A stretch of 64,000 nucleotides of DNA, taken from positions 744,001 through 808,000 of the forward strand of contig CANNCD010000001.1 in the NCBI GenBank assembly GCA_947503035.1, written 5' to 3'. The stretch is from an uncultured Halocynthiibacter sp. (GTDB lineage Bacteria > Pseudomonadota > Alphaproteobacteria > Rhodobacterales > Rhodobacteraceae). Under the pieces are notes generated by a model. It saw only the letters and a program-made list of their open reading frames with translations. It ran no database searches and was not told the origin of the DNA. Position 1 is the first letter of the stretch; the number at the start of each line of letters is the position of its first letter. The translations under genes were made by a program, and so were the position numbers. Below are positions 8,098 through 17,121 of the stretch, one piece after another.

Positions 8098-8436
8098 ATG
8101 GAGTTTCAGTTGAGCGATCACCCAAATTCGGACCTCTGTCCCGCACCTCTTGTCTTTGCGATGATTGGCGGAAAATGGAAGCTGTCCATCCTGCAGATAC
8201 TCATCTTTGATGGAACCAAAAGGTTCGGGGAGCTTCGAAAAGCGATCCCAGACATCACACAAACGATGCTGACCAAGCAACTTCGGGATCTCGAACGTGA
8301 TGGTCTTGTGAAAAGACAGGTCTATGCCGAAGTCCCCCCCAAAGTCGAATACAGCGCAACCGAGGACGGCGTCGGGCTGATGCCTGCATTTAAGGAAATG
8401 CACGCGTGGTGGGAAAAACGACAAGGGTCTGCCTAG
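8098..8436 (+). CDS. HxlR-family winged-helix regulator
   Basis: 112 residues with the HxlR core: C near the N-terminus followed by PLVFAMIGGKWKLSILQIL, the recognition region FGELRKAIPDITQTMLTKQLRDLERDGLV, and the beta wing VPPKVEYSATEDG. HxlR proteins are small dimeric activators or repressors, often with a redox- or electrophile-sensing Cys; here that residue is the Cys in DLCPAPL. The ATG at 8098 has no upstream Shine-Dalgarno, but GGAG at 8100-8103 is well placed for an in-frame TTG at 8110, which may be the real start. Target: the divergent SRPBCC gene (inference). Confidence 0.88.
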   Translation: MEFQLSDHPNSDLCPAPLVFAMIGGKWKLSILQILIFDGTKRFGELRKAIPDITQTMLTKQLRDLERDGLVKRQVYAEVPPKVEYSATEDGVGLMPAFKEMHAWWEKRQGSA

Positions 8437-8658
8437 GCCCCCTCGCCCCCATGGTGCCGCGCCATCTGGCCAAAACCAACGCGACCCTCGCCAAACGATG
8501 GCCTTGGTTGACGTACCAAACGGCGCCACGCGCCTTTTTCCTGCCCCCCTATTCACGTCCTTTGCGGGACCGCCCGCGACGTTTACCTTGGTGACACCGT
8601 AGGCGGCACAGACGCGTTCGGCGGACTGCGACCGGCTCTGAGGCTCGGGCATTTCGCA

Positions 8659-9540
8659 CTAGGTCTTAAATGCTGACTTTGCAAAATCGATGAACTTGGT
8701 CACCCGTTGCGGCCGATACCGATCACGATGGTAAATCAACGACATAGGCTGTTCGGGCAAATCCCAGTCAGGCAACAGCTGCACCAACTTGCCCTCTGAT
8801 ATGTCCTGCCGCACAAGGACCTCGGGCAACATGGCGACGCCCATACCGGCAAGGGCTGCGACGCGCACGGCCTGACCGGAATTCACAGAAATCTTTGTTT
8901 GCGGGGTCCAACTTTGTTCGTCTGCTCCCTGTTTGAACCGCCACGGTTTTCGTCCTGTCCGTGAAAACAGAATGGCACGACAGCGCTCAATGTCGGACGG
9001 CGTCTGTGGCGCAGGATGTTCACCAAGATAGTCGCCAGACGCACAGATCACCATCCTGTAAGGGCGGAGTTTCACATGGTGAAGGTCGCTGTCCTCCAAT
9101 TCTCCAATGCGAAACGCGGCATCGAACCGACCAGCGATCAAATCCTCGTTGGTATCAGACAGGGTCAGTTCGATGTCCACCTCTGGAGCGATTTCACCAA
9201 AATCCCTAAGGGCGGGCATCAGCGCCATTGTTCCAAAGCTCATGGGTGCCGCGATACGCAGCCGGCCCTGAACCTCTTGTTGTTGATCGCTTGCATTGCC
9301 CTCGGAAAAATCGACCAACTCCAATATGTCTTTGCATTGCTCAAGATAGCTTTCGCCGAATTCCGTGAGCTTTTGCTGTCGCGTGGTGCGATGAAGCAAC
9401 CGCGCCTGAAGATGGTCCTCAAGGCCAGCGATCCGTTGGCCGATCAAAGCGCCGCTCACATGAAGCCGCTGACCGGCGGCATTCATCGATCCGGCATGGG
9501 CCACTTCGACAAAGGTGCGCATCGCGGTGAATAGATCCAT
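8659..9540 (-). CDS. LysR-family transcriptional regulator
   Basis: 293 residues from the ATG at 9540. The N-terminal helix-turn-helix is MDLFTAMRTFVEVAHAGSMNAAGQRLHVSGALIGQRIAGLEDHL, unusual in having SGALIGQRI where most relatives have SxxAVSRxI. The effector domain carries typical segments (RLRIAAPMSFG, LIAGRFDAAFRIG, VNSGQAVRVAALAGMGVAMLPEVLV). It is divergent from the SDR/carboxymuconolactone-decarboxylase pair, its likely target. The upstream extension to 9783 overlaps the intergenic promoter region and was rejected. Confidence 0.88.
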   Translation of the reverse strand: MDLFTAMRTFVEVAHAGSMNAAGQRLHVSGALIGQRIAGLEDHLQARLLHRTTRQQKLTEFGESYLEQCKDILELVDFSEGNASDQQQEVQGRLRIAAPMSFGTMALMPALRDFGEIAPEVDIELTLSDTNEDLIAGRFDAAFRIGELEDSDLHHVKLRPYRMVICASGDYLGEHPAPQTPSDIERCRAILFSRTGRKPWRFKQGADEQSWTPQTKISVNSGQAVRVAALAGMGVAMLPEVLVRQDISEGKLVQLLPDWDLPEQPMSLIYHRDRYRPQRVTKFIDFAKSAFKT

Positions 9541-9638
9541 AGTAAAGAAAACCTTGTTTATTATCCAATTCATTGATCCATTATCACATTTTAACAGCCA
9601 ATGTAGTCTCTTCTTTGAACAACCAAGGAAAGACCGAA

Positions 9639-10397
9639 ATGGATAACCGATTTGAAAACCGCGCCGTTCTTGTAACGGGGGCTGGCACTGGCATGGGGCG
9701 CGCGGTGGCTCTTGCGCTTGCGAATGCTGGGGCATGTGTAACGCTTTGGGGCCGACGCGCGGCACCTCTTGACGCTGTCGCACGTGAAATCCATGCGGCG
9801 GGGGGGTCTGTTCTGGTTCAAACCTGCGACATCGCCAACCCCGACGACATTGCGGCGAACCTCAAGGCTTCTATTGATCACTTCGGTAAGCTCGACGCGG
9901 TTTTTGCGAATGCGGGGCATTTGGGTGATTTCAAACCTGTCAGGGATACACGGGCAGACGATTTTGCAGAGCTTATTCAAACGAACCTTATTGGGACCCA
10001 GCAAACGGTCGCGCACTGTCTTGCGCATATGGACCATGGTGTCGTGCTGATCAATGCGTCTTGGACCGCCAGCGCCGTCATGCCGGGGACCGGAGCATAT
10101 GCCGCAACCAAAGCCGCGCTTCTTGCGATGATGCGTGTGTTGGCCGTCGAGGAAGGTCCGCGTGGCAATCGCGTCAACGCGATCAGCCCTGGGATTATTC
10201 TGACACCGATGGCGGATGACGTATTGGACCCAGACATTTCTGCGCTCCTGTCGAACCACACACCTCTTCGGCGCAACGGCAAACCCGAGGACGTTACGGG
10301 GACGGCGCTTTGGCTTTTGTCTGACGACTCCGGCTTTGTGACGGGCCAAGATGTTGTCGTGGACGGCGGGTTCACGTTGGGAGGAGCGTTGCGATGA
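9639..10397 (+). CDS. SDR family oxidoreductase
   Basis: 252 residues, a classical SDR. The cofactor motif TGAGTGMG is at about residues 14-21, NAG at about 92, and a catalytic Ser/Tyr/Lys region with YAATKAA at about 157. The C-terminus FVTGQDVVVDGGFTLGG is typical. The ATG at 9639 follows AAGGAAAG. Its stop overlaps the next gene in an ATGA tetramer, so the two are coupled. The function is NAD(P)-dependent oxidation of an unidentified alcohol or ketone, probably induced through the divergent LysR protein. Confidence 0.88.
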   Translation: MDNRFENRAVLVTGAGTGMGRAVALALANAGACVTLWGRRAAPLDAVAREIHAAGGSVLVQTCDIANPDDIAANLKASIDHFGKLDAVFANAGHLGDFKPVRDTRADDFAELIQTNLIGTQQTVAHCLAHMDHGVVLINASWTASAVMPGTGAYAATKAALLAMMRVLAVEEGPRGNRVNAISPGIILTPMADDVLDPDISALLSNHTPLRRNGKPEDVTGTALWLLSDDSGFVTGQDVVVDGGFTLGGALR

Positions 10398-10759
10398 CAA
10401 AAACGAACGGCGCACAACTGGCGGATGATCTTAATCCCGGGGTACGGGACGTGCTCGAAAAACGCTATGGGCACCTGTTGCCGGGGATGGCGGACACCGT
10501 TGTCGACATGGCCTATGACGGGTTTTATGCACGTCCGGGCCTTGATCTCAAAAGCCGCTATATCGCGACGATCGCGGCGCTGGCTGCTATGGGGGCGCAA
10601 ACGGCGCCCCAGCTCCGGATCAATATCCAAGCAGGGTTGAAAGTGGGCCTGAGCGAGACAGAAATCGCCGAAGTCATTTGGCAAATGGCCCTCTATGGCG
10701 GCCTGCCGGCCGCCATTAATGCGCTGAATACGCTTCGGACCCTCAGCGACGAGAGCTGA
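10394..10759 (+). CDS. Carboxymuconolactone decarboxylase family protein
   Basis: 121 residues, all-helical CMD/AhpD-like fold, with the core pattern RYIATIAALAAMGAQTAPQLRINIQAGLKVGLSETEIAEVIWQMALYGGLPAAINAL. There is no CxxC pair, so it is of the PcaC-like type rather than an AhpD alkylhydroperoxidase. It overlaps the SDR by four bases. Known PcaC decarboxylates 4-carboxymuconolactone, but many members of this length have other or unknown activities. Pairing with an SDR suggests a short catabolic or detoxification module. Confidence 0.85.
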   Translation: MTKTNGAQLADDLNPGVRDVLEKRYGHLLPGMADTVVDMAYDGFYARPGLDLKSRYIATIAALAAMGAQTAPQLRINIQAGLKVGLSETEIAEVIWQMALYGGLPAAINALNTLRTLSDES

Positions 10760-10814
10760 CATGTGCGGCGTCACACACCAATGTCAGATCGGGCGACAAA
10801 ACTGCGATCTCCGA

Positions 10815-11243
10815 TCACAATTCGATCTGGAGCTGTGGCTGTCCGTTGCTGGTCCGTTCCGCGGAATATCCCTTGGGGCCCACTGTGCCGCGAATACGTT
10901 TTCGATAGTTCGAAAAGTGGTCAGAAGTCACAACATCAACGGCGGCATCCAGCTCTAGGTGTACGCGCGTCCACCCTGGGTCTTGCTCTTGGGCGCTGAT
11001 CACAACTGCGGTGAATGGCTGAGCGAGATAGGTTCCCTGCACTCTGTCGCCCGCAGCCCAGGGGTGGAGCGAACGTGTCTCGATGGCCGCGTGCATCGTA
11101 TTCCAGTCCCGAAACCCCCGTTGTTGCGCAAGCACTTCAAGAGATTGGCCATGACCGATCACCGTGCCGGACGCGACCAATTGGGCCCGCAAACGTTTGG
11201 CCTGTTCCTTGGCCTGTTGGACGGTTGAAAAGGTGTTTTTCAT
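10815..11243 (-). CDS. Glyoxalase-superfamily small protein
   Basis: 142 residues. The N-terminal half (STVQQAKEQAKRLRAQL, then LEVLAQQRGFRDWNTMHAAI) matches an N-terminal domain often annotated with the glyoxalase superfamily. The C-terminal half (DRVQGTYLAQPFTAVVISA...VDVVTSDHFSNYRKRIRGTV) looks like a small beta domain. No metal-binding glyoxalase residues are evident, so no enzymatic role is proposed. The ATG at 11243 forms an ATGA overlap with the stop of the upstream MATE gene, so it is co-translated with that exporter. Confidence 0.7.
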   Translation of the reverse strand: MKNTFSTVQQAKEQAKRLRAQLVASGTVIGHGQSLEVLAQQRGFRDWNTMHAAIETRSLHPWAAGDRVQGTYLAQPFTAVVISAQEQDPGWTRVHLELDAAVDVVTSDHFSNYRKRIRGTVGPKGYSAERTSNGQPQLQIEL

Positions 11244-12631
11244 ACTGACACCTCGGGCGTCGGATGAAAGAGCCCCCAGCGCAACGCATTTGTCCGTTTG
11301 GTCGCCGACAGCACCACCAAGGTCAGCCCCAGCAACAGAACCTCGGCCACTGGACCGGCATACCACACGCCAATTTCACCGAACCATACCGGCAAAACCA
11401 AGGTCAGCGGGATCGCAAAGGCATAGGGTTTGGACAGTCCAAGAATGGCGGCCTTGGTCGCGGCGCCGATGGCTTGGAAATACGTGGTCAGCATCATCAA
11501 CGGCCCCATCAGAAAGAACACACAGGTCATGACAGGCAAGATACGCGCCACCTCTGTGATGACGGCGGTGTCGTCGACAAAGGCCGCGGCGATCTGCGTC
11601 GGGAAACCCATCACAAGAGCCTGTACCACCACACAATACACGAATGCGATCCAAAGCGCGATCCGCAAGCCCGAGTCTGACCGATGCCAAAGCGCCGCGC
11701 CATAGTTGTTGCCCACAATCGTCTGCATGGCAAACGACAGCCCCAAGAGCGGCAAAAAGGTAAAGGTGATCACACGTGTGATGATGCCATACCCCGTCAC
11801 CGTGTCGGCGTAGGTTGGGCTTGCCACCCATTGAAGCGACGTCAGAATTGCGGCCGATCCAAGGGCCAGCCCGATGAAGTTCAAACTTGGCGGCGCGCCA
11901 AGAGCCAGCATTTGCCCCCAATACCCGCGCAGTGATTGACGCCCCAATGCCGAGGGGCGCAGCTCTGTATCGCCAAACGAGCGAAACGCCAGAATGATCC
12001 CGAAAGCAAGCGCTTGCGCCGCCGCGGTGCCATAGGCAGAGCCAGCAACACCCAGATCCAACACGGCAATCAGCACATAGTTGAACGCGATATTGGCAAT
12101 CGAGACAAGCAAGCTCATCGCGGCCATAAAGCCCACGCGGCCCTCATTCCGGAGGGCGTCGGAATTCACCGAGAGAACGAACAACAGCGGCGCGAAAAAC
12201 ACCGTGATCCGCAAATATATCAAACCCAATTCGGCAAGTTCGGTGGAGCCGCCCGCCGCAAGCGCGCTCATGGGGTGTCCCCAAAGCACAAAGAGCATGA
12301 TCAGCAGCCCCCCCAAAACAAGCGCCAGACCATGCGCACCCGCAAACACCGCGCGGGCAACGGTCATATCCCCCGCCCCAAGGTGACGCGCCAAGAGGCT
12401 CGACATGCCGTTGGACACCAATGTCGAAAGGGCCACGATCAACATGTAAATCGGAAACATAAGCGTCACAGCCGCCAGCGCATCAGGGCCAACATAGATG
12501 CCAAGGAACAGCGCGTCCGCGACAGACAACAGACCATTCATGCCCATCACGAAAATGATCGGCAGCGCGGTTTTCAAGTAGATGGCGCCAAGCGGCCCAT
12601 CGGTAAACGTATTTTTTGGGGTGTCAGACAT
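11240..12631 (-). CDS. MATE-family multidrug/toxin exporter
   Basis: 463 residues with about twelve membrane segments arranged as two six-helix halves. The N-terminal region includes PIIFVMGMNGLLSVADALFLGIYVGPDALAAVTLMFPI, typical of MATE transporters, and the second half begins near LALGAPPSLNFIGLALGSAAI. The family exports cationic or hydrophobic compounds using Na+ or H+ gradients across the inner membrane. Substrate is unknown. The downstream glyoxalase-superfamily gene is translationally coupled. There is an ATG start at 12631 and a 279-base gap upstream to the Lrp gene with no other gene. Confidence 0.9.
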   Translation of the reverse strand: MSDTPKNTFTDGPLGAIYLKTALPIIFVMGMNGLLSVADALFLGIYVGPDALAAVTLMFPIYMLIVALSTLVSNGMSSLLARHLGAGDMTVARAVFAGAHGLALVLGGLLIMLFVLWGHPMSALAAGGSTELAELGLIYLRITVFFAPLLFVLSVNSDALRNEGRVGFMAAMSLLVSIANIAFNYVLIAVLDLGVAGSAYGTAAAQALAFGIILAFRSFGDTELRPSALGRQSLRGYWGQMLALGAPPSLNFIGLALGSAAILTSLQWVASPTYADTVTGYGIITRVITFTFLPLLGLSFAMQTIVGNNYGAALWHRSDSGLRIALWIAFVYCVVVQALVMGFPTQIAAAFVDDTAVITEVARILPVMTCVFFLMGPLMMLTTYFQAIGAATKAAILGLSKPYAFAIPLTLVLPVWFGEIGVWYAGPVAEVLLLGLTLVVLSATKRTNALRWGLFHPTPEVSV

Positions 12632-12896
12632 ATCTCATATCCCTCGAACCAAATCGCGCAATTGGACATGGGACCCGCATTGCCATCCGCGCGATGTGCG
12701 AAAAGACGTCAAAAGAGATAAAAGTCGCAGAACTTTACCAAGACAGATGTCAGCGGGAGGCAGGCGTCTACGGCCTTTCTCTTGGGTAGGCGCAAAAATC
12801 AAAGAGGTCAACTGTTTGGTGAAATATGGGCTGACATGCGAAACCGCCGTTGTGATTAAACAACGAAAAGGTCTGCTTTGTTTCGATCAATGCCCG

Positions 12897-12910
12897 CCCC
12901 CGTGCGGGGG
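12897..12910 (-). terminator. Hairpin after lrp-type gene
   Basis: CCCCC-gtgc-GGGGG directly after the stop codon of the Lrp gene on the minus strand. The stem is strong but no T-tract follows, so it may be an imperfect terminator or an mRNA-stabilising end. Confidence 0.4.
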
Positions 12911-13372
12911 TCACAGATCAATCGGCAATGCGCCCGCCACCTTCATTTGCCGCAAAATGAAGGTTGTCGTCGTGGCGCGCACCACCCCAAGCCGGAGAAT
13001 TTTATGCATGATGAATTGCTCCAACGCCTCGGGGTCTGTGGCAGCGATTTTCAGGGTGAAATCGAAATCACCCGTGATCGAGGAACATTCAAGCACCTGA
13101 TCCTCCTGCTCGATAAAGGATTGGAACGTGTCGATCGACGCCTCGCGGTGATCAATCAGCGACACTTGGACATGGGCAAAGGCATTGAGGCCCAGCTTTT
13201 TGCGATCCAAAATCGCCGCATAGCGCAGAATATACCCGTCATCCTCTAACCGCTTAACCCGCCGCCAACAGGGCGACGGCGACAACCCCACCGCATCCGA
13301 TAGCTCTTGGGTGCTGGCGCGGCCATTGCGTTGCAACACCTTAAGGATCAGCTTTTCGAATGCATCAAGCAA
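12911..13372 (-). CDS. Lrp/AsnC-family regulator of phenylalanine catabolism
   Basis: 153 residues. The N-terminal helix-turn-helix (LLKVLQRNGRASTQELSDAVGLSPSPCWRRVKRLEDDGYI) is followed by a C-terminal RAM ligand-binding domain (LECSSITGDFDFTLKIAATD). Translation starts at a TTG at 13372: no in-frame ATG exists nearby and a strong GGAGGT lies five bases upstream of the TTG. It is divergent from phhA-phhB, and by analogy with other proteobacteria it probably responds to aromatic amino acids and controls that operon. Confidence 0.88.
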   Translation of the reverse strand: MLDAFEKLILKVLQRNGRASTQELSDAVGLSPSPCWRRVKRLEDDGYILRYAAILDRKKLGLNAFAHVQVSLIDHREASIDTFQSFIEQEDQVLECSSITGDFDFTLKIAATDPEALEQFIMHKILRLGVVRATTTTFILRQMKVAGALPIDL

Positions 13373-13493
13373 ATTTCACCTCCGGACCGGTAAACTCCGG
13401 TAAATTCTATCCAATTCTAGGCAATATTCATCAGTTGAGGCAAGATTTTTCCCAGAATGAGACGCAAACTCTTCTTAGGAAGAGGAGGAAAAC

Positions 13494-14291
13494 ATGCCAA
13501 AGGATACGAAATACGTCGCCAAACAACCGGACGACAACGGCTGGATTGACTATTCATCGTCGGAAAATGAGGTCTGGCGCGATCTGGTCGCGCAACAACA
13601 ACCAAGCGTCGAGCGCCTCGCGGCGCGCCCGTTTTTGGAGGGTCAGAAGAAACTGAACCTGCCAACGGATCGCGTGCCCCAGTGCGTCGAGGTATCGGAA
13701 ACACTGTTGGATTTGACCGGATGGCAGGTCGCGCCGGTGCCTGCCTTGATCGGGTTCTCAAAGTTCTTCGATATGCTGTCGAAATCCACCTTTCCGGCCG
13801 CGTCATTCATTCGCGACCGTGAGAGTTTCGACTATATCGAAGAGCCCGACATTTTCCACGAAATCTATGGCCACACGCCCCTGTTGACGGACCCGCGGTT
13901 CGCCAAGTTTTCGCAGGTCATCGGCGAAACCGGCACGCAATGTGACCCGTCGGATTATGCCTGGTTGATCCGCCTGTATTGGTTCACGGTGGAGTTCGGA
14001 TTGATCCGCGAAGACGGCCAGATCAAGGCCTTGGGCTCGGGGTTGGCATCATCGCCGGGGGAATTGGATCATTCGATATATGAATTAACAGTCGAACGTA
14101 AGCCATTTGATATCATTGACATTTTACGCACCCCCTATCGTATTGATATCAATCAACCGATCTACTTTGTTCTCGACAATGTGGATCAGCTGCTTGAGGC
14201 TACGCAACGTGATTTGATTGCCGATATCCAAGAGGCCAAGGCGCTTGGATTGTTCGCCCCGACCTACCCTCCTAAGGACAAGAGGACTTGA
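13494..14291 (+). CDS. phhA: Phenylalanine 4-monooxygenase
   Basis: 265 residues, the usual length of bacterial monomeric phenylalanine hydroxylases. The non-haem iron ligands are visible: two His in the HEIYGHTPLL motif (about residues 121 and 126) and a Glu in WFTVEFGL. It hydroxylates phenylalanine to tyrosine using O2 and tetrahydropterin. The ATG follows GGAGGAAAAC. It is followed four bases later by phhB, which recycles the pterin cofactor, and is divergent from an Lrp-type regulator. Confidence 0.95.
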   Translation: MPKDTKYVAKQPDDNGWIDYSSSENEVWRDLVAQQQPSVERLAARPFLEGQKKLNLPTDRVPQCVEVSETLLDLTGWQVAPVPALIGFSKFFDMLSKSTFPAASFIRDRESFDYIEEPDIFHEIYGHTPLLTDPRFAKFSQVIGETGTQCDPSDYAWLIRLYWFTVEFGLIREDGQIKALGSGLASSPGELDHSIYELTVERKPFDIIDILRTPYRIDINQPIYFVLDNVDQLLEATQRDLIADIQEAKALGLFAPTYPPKDKRT

Positions 14292-14295
14292 AACC

Positions 14296-14631
14296 ATGAC
14301 TGACTTAAACTCCAAATCATGCGCCGCCTGCGAGGGCTGGGTGCCGCCCCTGACGGATGCCCAAATCACCGAAATGAAAGCCCAGCTTGATCCGAACTGG
14401 GAGATCGACGACGAGGGAAAATCCCTGTCACGCAAGTTCACATTTAAGGGCTATGCCAAGGCGGTGTACCACGCCAATTTGGTGGCGTTTCTCAGCGACA
14501 AAGAAGGGCATCACGCGGATGTGGCGTTTGGCTGGGGCTATTGCCATGTCACCTATACGTCCCATGAATTGGGGCGCCTGTCGGAAAACGACTTCATCTG
14601 CGCGTCGAAACTGGATGCGGCGGTGGCCTAG
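14296..14631 (+). CDS. phhB: 4a-hydroxytetrahydrobiopterin dehydratase
   Basis: 111 residues. The pterin-4a-carbinolamine dehydratase core is present: W..D..G.SLSRKFTFKGYAKA, the active-site GHHADVAFGWGY motif, and VTYTSHELGRLSENDF. It dehydrates the 4a-hydroxypterin formed by PhhA so that tetrahydropterin can be regenerated. The ATG at 14296 is preceded by AGAGGA. An N-terminal Cys pair (CAAC) is a small extra feature. Confidence 0.95.
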   Translation: MTDLNSKSCAACEGWVPPLTDAQITEMKAQLDPNWEIDDEGKSLSRKFTFKGYAKAVYHANLVAFLSDKEGHHADVAFGWGYCHVTYTSHELGRLSENDFICASKLDAAVA

Positions 14632-14645
14632 TGCCCGCGTCATTT

Positions 14646-14673
14646 CTGTGCCCCCAAGGGACTGGGGGCACAG
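14646..14673 (+). terminator. Hairpin downstream of phhB
   Basis: Perfect 10-base inverted repeat CTGTGCCCCC / GGGGGCACAG with an 8-base loop, 14 bases after the phhB stop. There is no run of T afterwards (TCAAATTTGG), so termination is probable but not textbook. The rest of the 299-base gap to the OmpA gene shows no gene. Confidence 0.6.
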
Positions 14674-14930
14674 TCAAATTTGGCAAATTACGCCAAACGA
14701 ATAATCCCGAGATAGAGCCGCCCCCGACGGGATCGCATCGTAGATAAAGCGCGCCTCGGCACCCTCCTTACCCAAAGCCGCCACGCCAGAGTTGGTCGAA
14801 ATTTGATCAGTTCGCGCCCGCACGCACAAAATCCCACGTTAAGGGGGAAAACTTGGGGATATTCCCAGTGGAATGGCATATGAATGCCCTAAGGTACCTA
14901 TACAAATTTTAACCAATAGGAGGCACATCC

Positions 14931-16412
14931 GTGCGAACATTGTTAGGGGGGCTGGTCCTTGCTGCGGGGGTCGGTGGTGTTGGCTGGTATGGCGCGACAC
15001 ATCACGCCAAAACCATGCAGGCCGAAGTGACCCAAGGCGCAACAGCCGCGGCACAGAACACAATTCATGGCGTTACAACCGCCGTGTCGGGACGTGATAT
15101 CACCGTCACCGGCATTGCAAATGACGACGCCGAACGCGATATGATCTTGGACGCGATGGGCGACGTTAACGGGCGGCGCGTTGTGCGCGACGAATTGCGG
15201 GTTCTTGAAACCGCAAGCCCCTTTGCCCTGAATGCGGTCAAGAACGCGGATGGCATGTCCTTTACCGGCATGGTTCCAACCGAAGCCGTACGTGCGGCCT
15301 TGGCCGACCGGATTGGCCCTGCGGTTGATGAGTTTGACCTGATGGCGGGTGTGCCCGCTGGCGATTGGGCCGGTGTTGTGAACACGGGTCTTGATGGTCT
15401 TGCGCCACTCGAAGAAGGCACGCTTGCGATTGTCGACACTGACATCACCATCACCGGCGTTGCCCGCACCCCAACAGAAGAAGCCGCCGCGCGTGATACG
15501 CTGGCCGCCCTGCCCGACGGGTATAATGCGGATTTTGACATAACCCTTTTGGACGACGGCACGCCGCCGGCCTTTGATCTGGCCTATGGCGCCGGTACTG
15601 GTGCGACCCTGTCTGGAAAACTTCCGGCGGATACCTCTGCGGATGATATCGCGGGCGCCCTTGGCCTGACCTCGGTGTCAGGCGATGCCTATCAGGGCTT
15701 GATCGGCGAAGGTTTGGACGTGACCACGCCCCTGACGGCGATCTCCGAATGGCTCCCTGAAATCGAGAGCATGGAGTACACGTCAAACGACGGTGTCGTG
15801 TCCATTGACGCGACCGTGCGTCGCGGCGTTGACGGGGCCCTGATCAAAGACGCGCTTGCATCGGGCCCGCTTGGGGATGCAAACATTACGTTCACGACCA
15901 CCGACGCCACCTATGACGAAGGTGCGGAACGCATGAACATCGCAACCGGCCAGTCCGAGGTCTTCTCGGGTCAGTATTGGCTCCCTGTGGTGAATTTCGA
16001 CGCCTCTGCCGAAAGCTGTGCCCAGTTTTCAACCGACGCGCTTGCGGCGAACAAGGTGAACTTCTTGTCCGGCTCCGCGACACTTGACGCAAAATCAATC
16101 CGCGCGATCAACGCGGTTGCCTCGGTTGTGCGCACCTGTGTTGCCGACACCGATCTGAGCGTTGAGGTCGGCGGCCACACCGATAGCCAAGGCGGCACCG
16201 ACGCCAATGTGATCCTGTCACAGAACCGCGCCGACACCGTGCGTCTTGCCCTGATTGATCGGGGTGTCGATGGCGCACATATCACTGCACGCGGCTATGG
16301 ATCCGTTGATCCAATTGCCACCAATGAAACCGAAGACGGGCGCGCCCAAAACCGCCGCACAACCATTTCATGGTTTGAACCCGTCGCACCAACAACACCC
16401 GTAGGAGAGTAA
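14931..16412 (+). CDS. OmpA-family peptidoglycan-associated protein with BON-like repeats
   Basis: 493 residues starting at GTG with a strong AATAGGAGG site. A hydrophobic N-terminal segment (residues 3-20) anchors or exports the protein. It is followed by several beta-alpha repeat units resembling BON domains (GRDITVTGIANDDAERDMILDAM; DITITGVARTPTEEAAARDTL). The C-terminal 120 residues form an OmpA domain with the peptidoglycan-contact motif GGHTDSQGGTDANVILSQNRA and the Asp/Arg pair expected for diaminopimelate binding. It likely links the envelope to the cell wall. A partner gene starts two bases downstream. Confidence 0.88.
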   Translation: MRTLLGGLVLAAGVGGVGWYGATHHAKTMQAEVTQGATAAAQNTIHGVTTAVSGRDITVTGIANDDAERDMILDAMGDVNGRRVVRDELRVLETASPFALNAVKNADGMSFTGMVPTEAVRAALADRIGPAVDEFDLMAGVPAGDWAGVVNTGLDGLAPLEEGTLAIVDTDITITGVARTPTEEAAARDTLAALPDGYNADFDITLLDDGTPPAFDLAYGAGTGATLSGKLPADTSADDIAGALGLTSVSGDAYQGLIGEGLDVTTPLTAISEWLPEIESMEYTSNDGVVSIDATVRRGVDGALIKDALASGPLGDANITFTTTDATYDEGAERMNIATGQSEVFSGQYWLPVVNFDASAESCAQFSTDALAANKVNFLSGSATLDAKSIRAINAVASVVRTCVADTDLSVEVGGHTDSQGGTDANVILSQNRADTVRLALIDRGVDGAHITARGYGSVDPIATNETEDGRAQNRRTTISWFEPVAPTTPVGE

Positions 16413-16413
16413 T

Positions 16414-17103
16414 ATGTTTCGCGAATGGGGATTTCTACTAACTGAACTTTGGTTCCTTATCATCTTGGCCGCATTGATTGGTCTTTTGGCGGGGTGGATC
16501 ATTTGGGGCCGTCGCTCCGAGGTGAATATCGATACCTCCGAGGTGGATGCGCTTCGGGCCGATCTGGATGCATGTCGCGCGAAACACGCCGACAAAGACG
16601 CCGAAATCGAAAACCTGCGTCAGGCACGCGAAGCGGCCCTTGCCGCCGAGACCCGCGCCAAAAACGCCGAGTCCGAAGCGCTTGCCGCCGCCGTGGCAGC
16701 GACCGCCGCAGCAGATGCCGCCGCAATGGCAGCCGTACCGGCACCGGCGCCAGCGGCCCCTGTCGAAAACCTCGACTTTGACGGTGACGGCGTGGTCGAA
16801 GGCGAAAACGAAGGCGTGAAACCAACCACACTCGATGCGCCCCGTGACGGTGCCGCCGATGATCTGAAACAGATCAAAGGGGTTGGGCCAAAGATGGAGA
16901 AACTCTGTAACTCGCTTGGCTTCTGGCACTTTGACCAAATCGCCAACTGGACACCGGATGAGGTCGCATGGGTCGACGCCAACCTCAAAGGGTTCAAAGG
17001 CCGCGTGAGCCGCGACAACTGGGTCGAACAGGCGGGCGTTTTGGCCGCTGGCGGAGAAACCGAGTTCTCGAAAAAGGTCGAAAAGGGCGGCGTCTACGAC
17101 TGA
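16414..17103 (+). CDS. Membrane-anchored coiled-coil protein with C-terminal helix-hairpin-helix domain
   Basis: 229 residues. One N-terminal membrane helix (about 9-31, WFLIILAALIGLLAGWIIW) is followed by an Ala/Glu-rich coiled coil (about 42-105), a Pro/Ala linker, and a C-terminal domain beginning DDLKQIKGVGPKMEKLCNSLGFWHFDQIANW. This is the helix-hairpin-helix signature seen in DUF4332-like and ribosomal L21-tail-like modules. Such domains can bind DNA or protein; here it is tethered to the membrane. It starts two bases after the OmpA-family gene, so the two are one operon. The function is not known. Confidence 0.8.
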   Translation: MFREWGFLLTELWFLIILAALIGLLAGWIIWGRRSEVNIDTSEVDALRADLDACRAKHADKDAEIENLRQAREAALAAETRAKNAESEALAAAVAATAAADAAAMAAVPAPAPAAPVENLDFDGDGVVEGENEGVKPTTLDAPRDGAADDLKQIKGVGPKMEKLCNSLGFWHFDQIANWTPDEVAWVDANLKGFKGRVSRDNWVEQAGVLAAGGETEFSKKVEKGGVYD

Positions 17104-17121
17104 TCCCGAAACTGACCGACG

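Noticed and set aside
8095-8652. 185-codon minus-strand frame over the HxlR gene
   Set aside because: HxlR motifs on the plus strand are clear. The non-overlapping part (8437-8652) has no ribosome site or family resemblance.
9591-10774. Overlapping long minus-strand frames across the SDR/CMD genes
   Set aside because: Both plus-strand genes have clear motifs and coupled starts; the minus-strand translations are Arg-rich and featureless.
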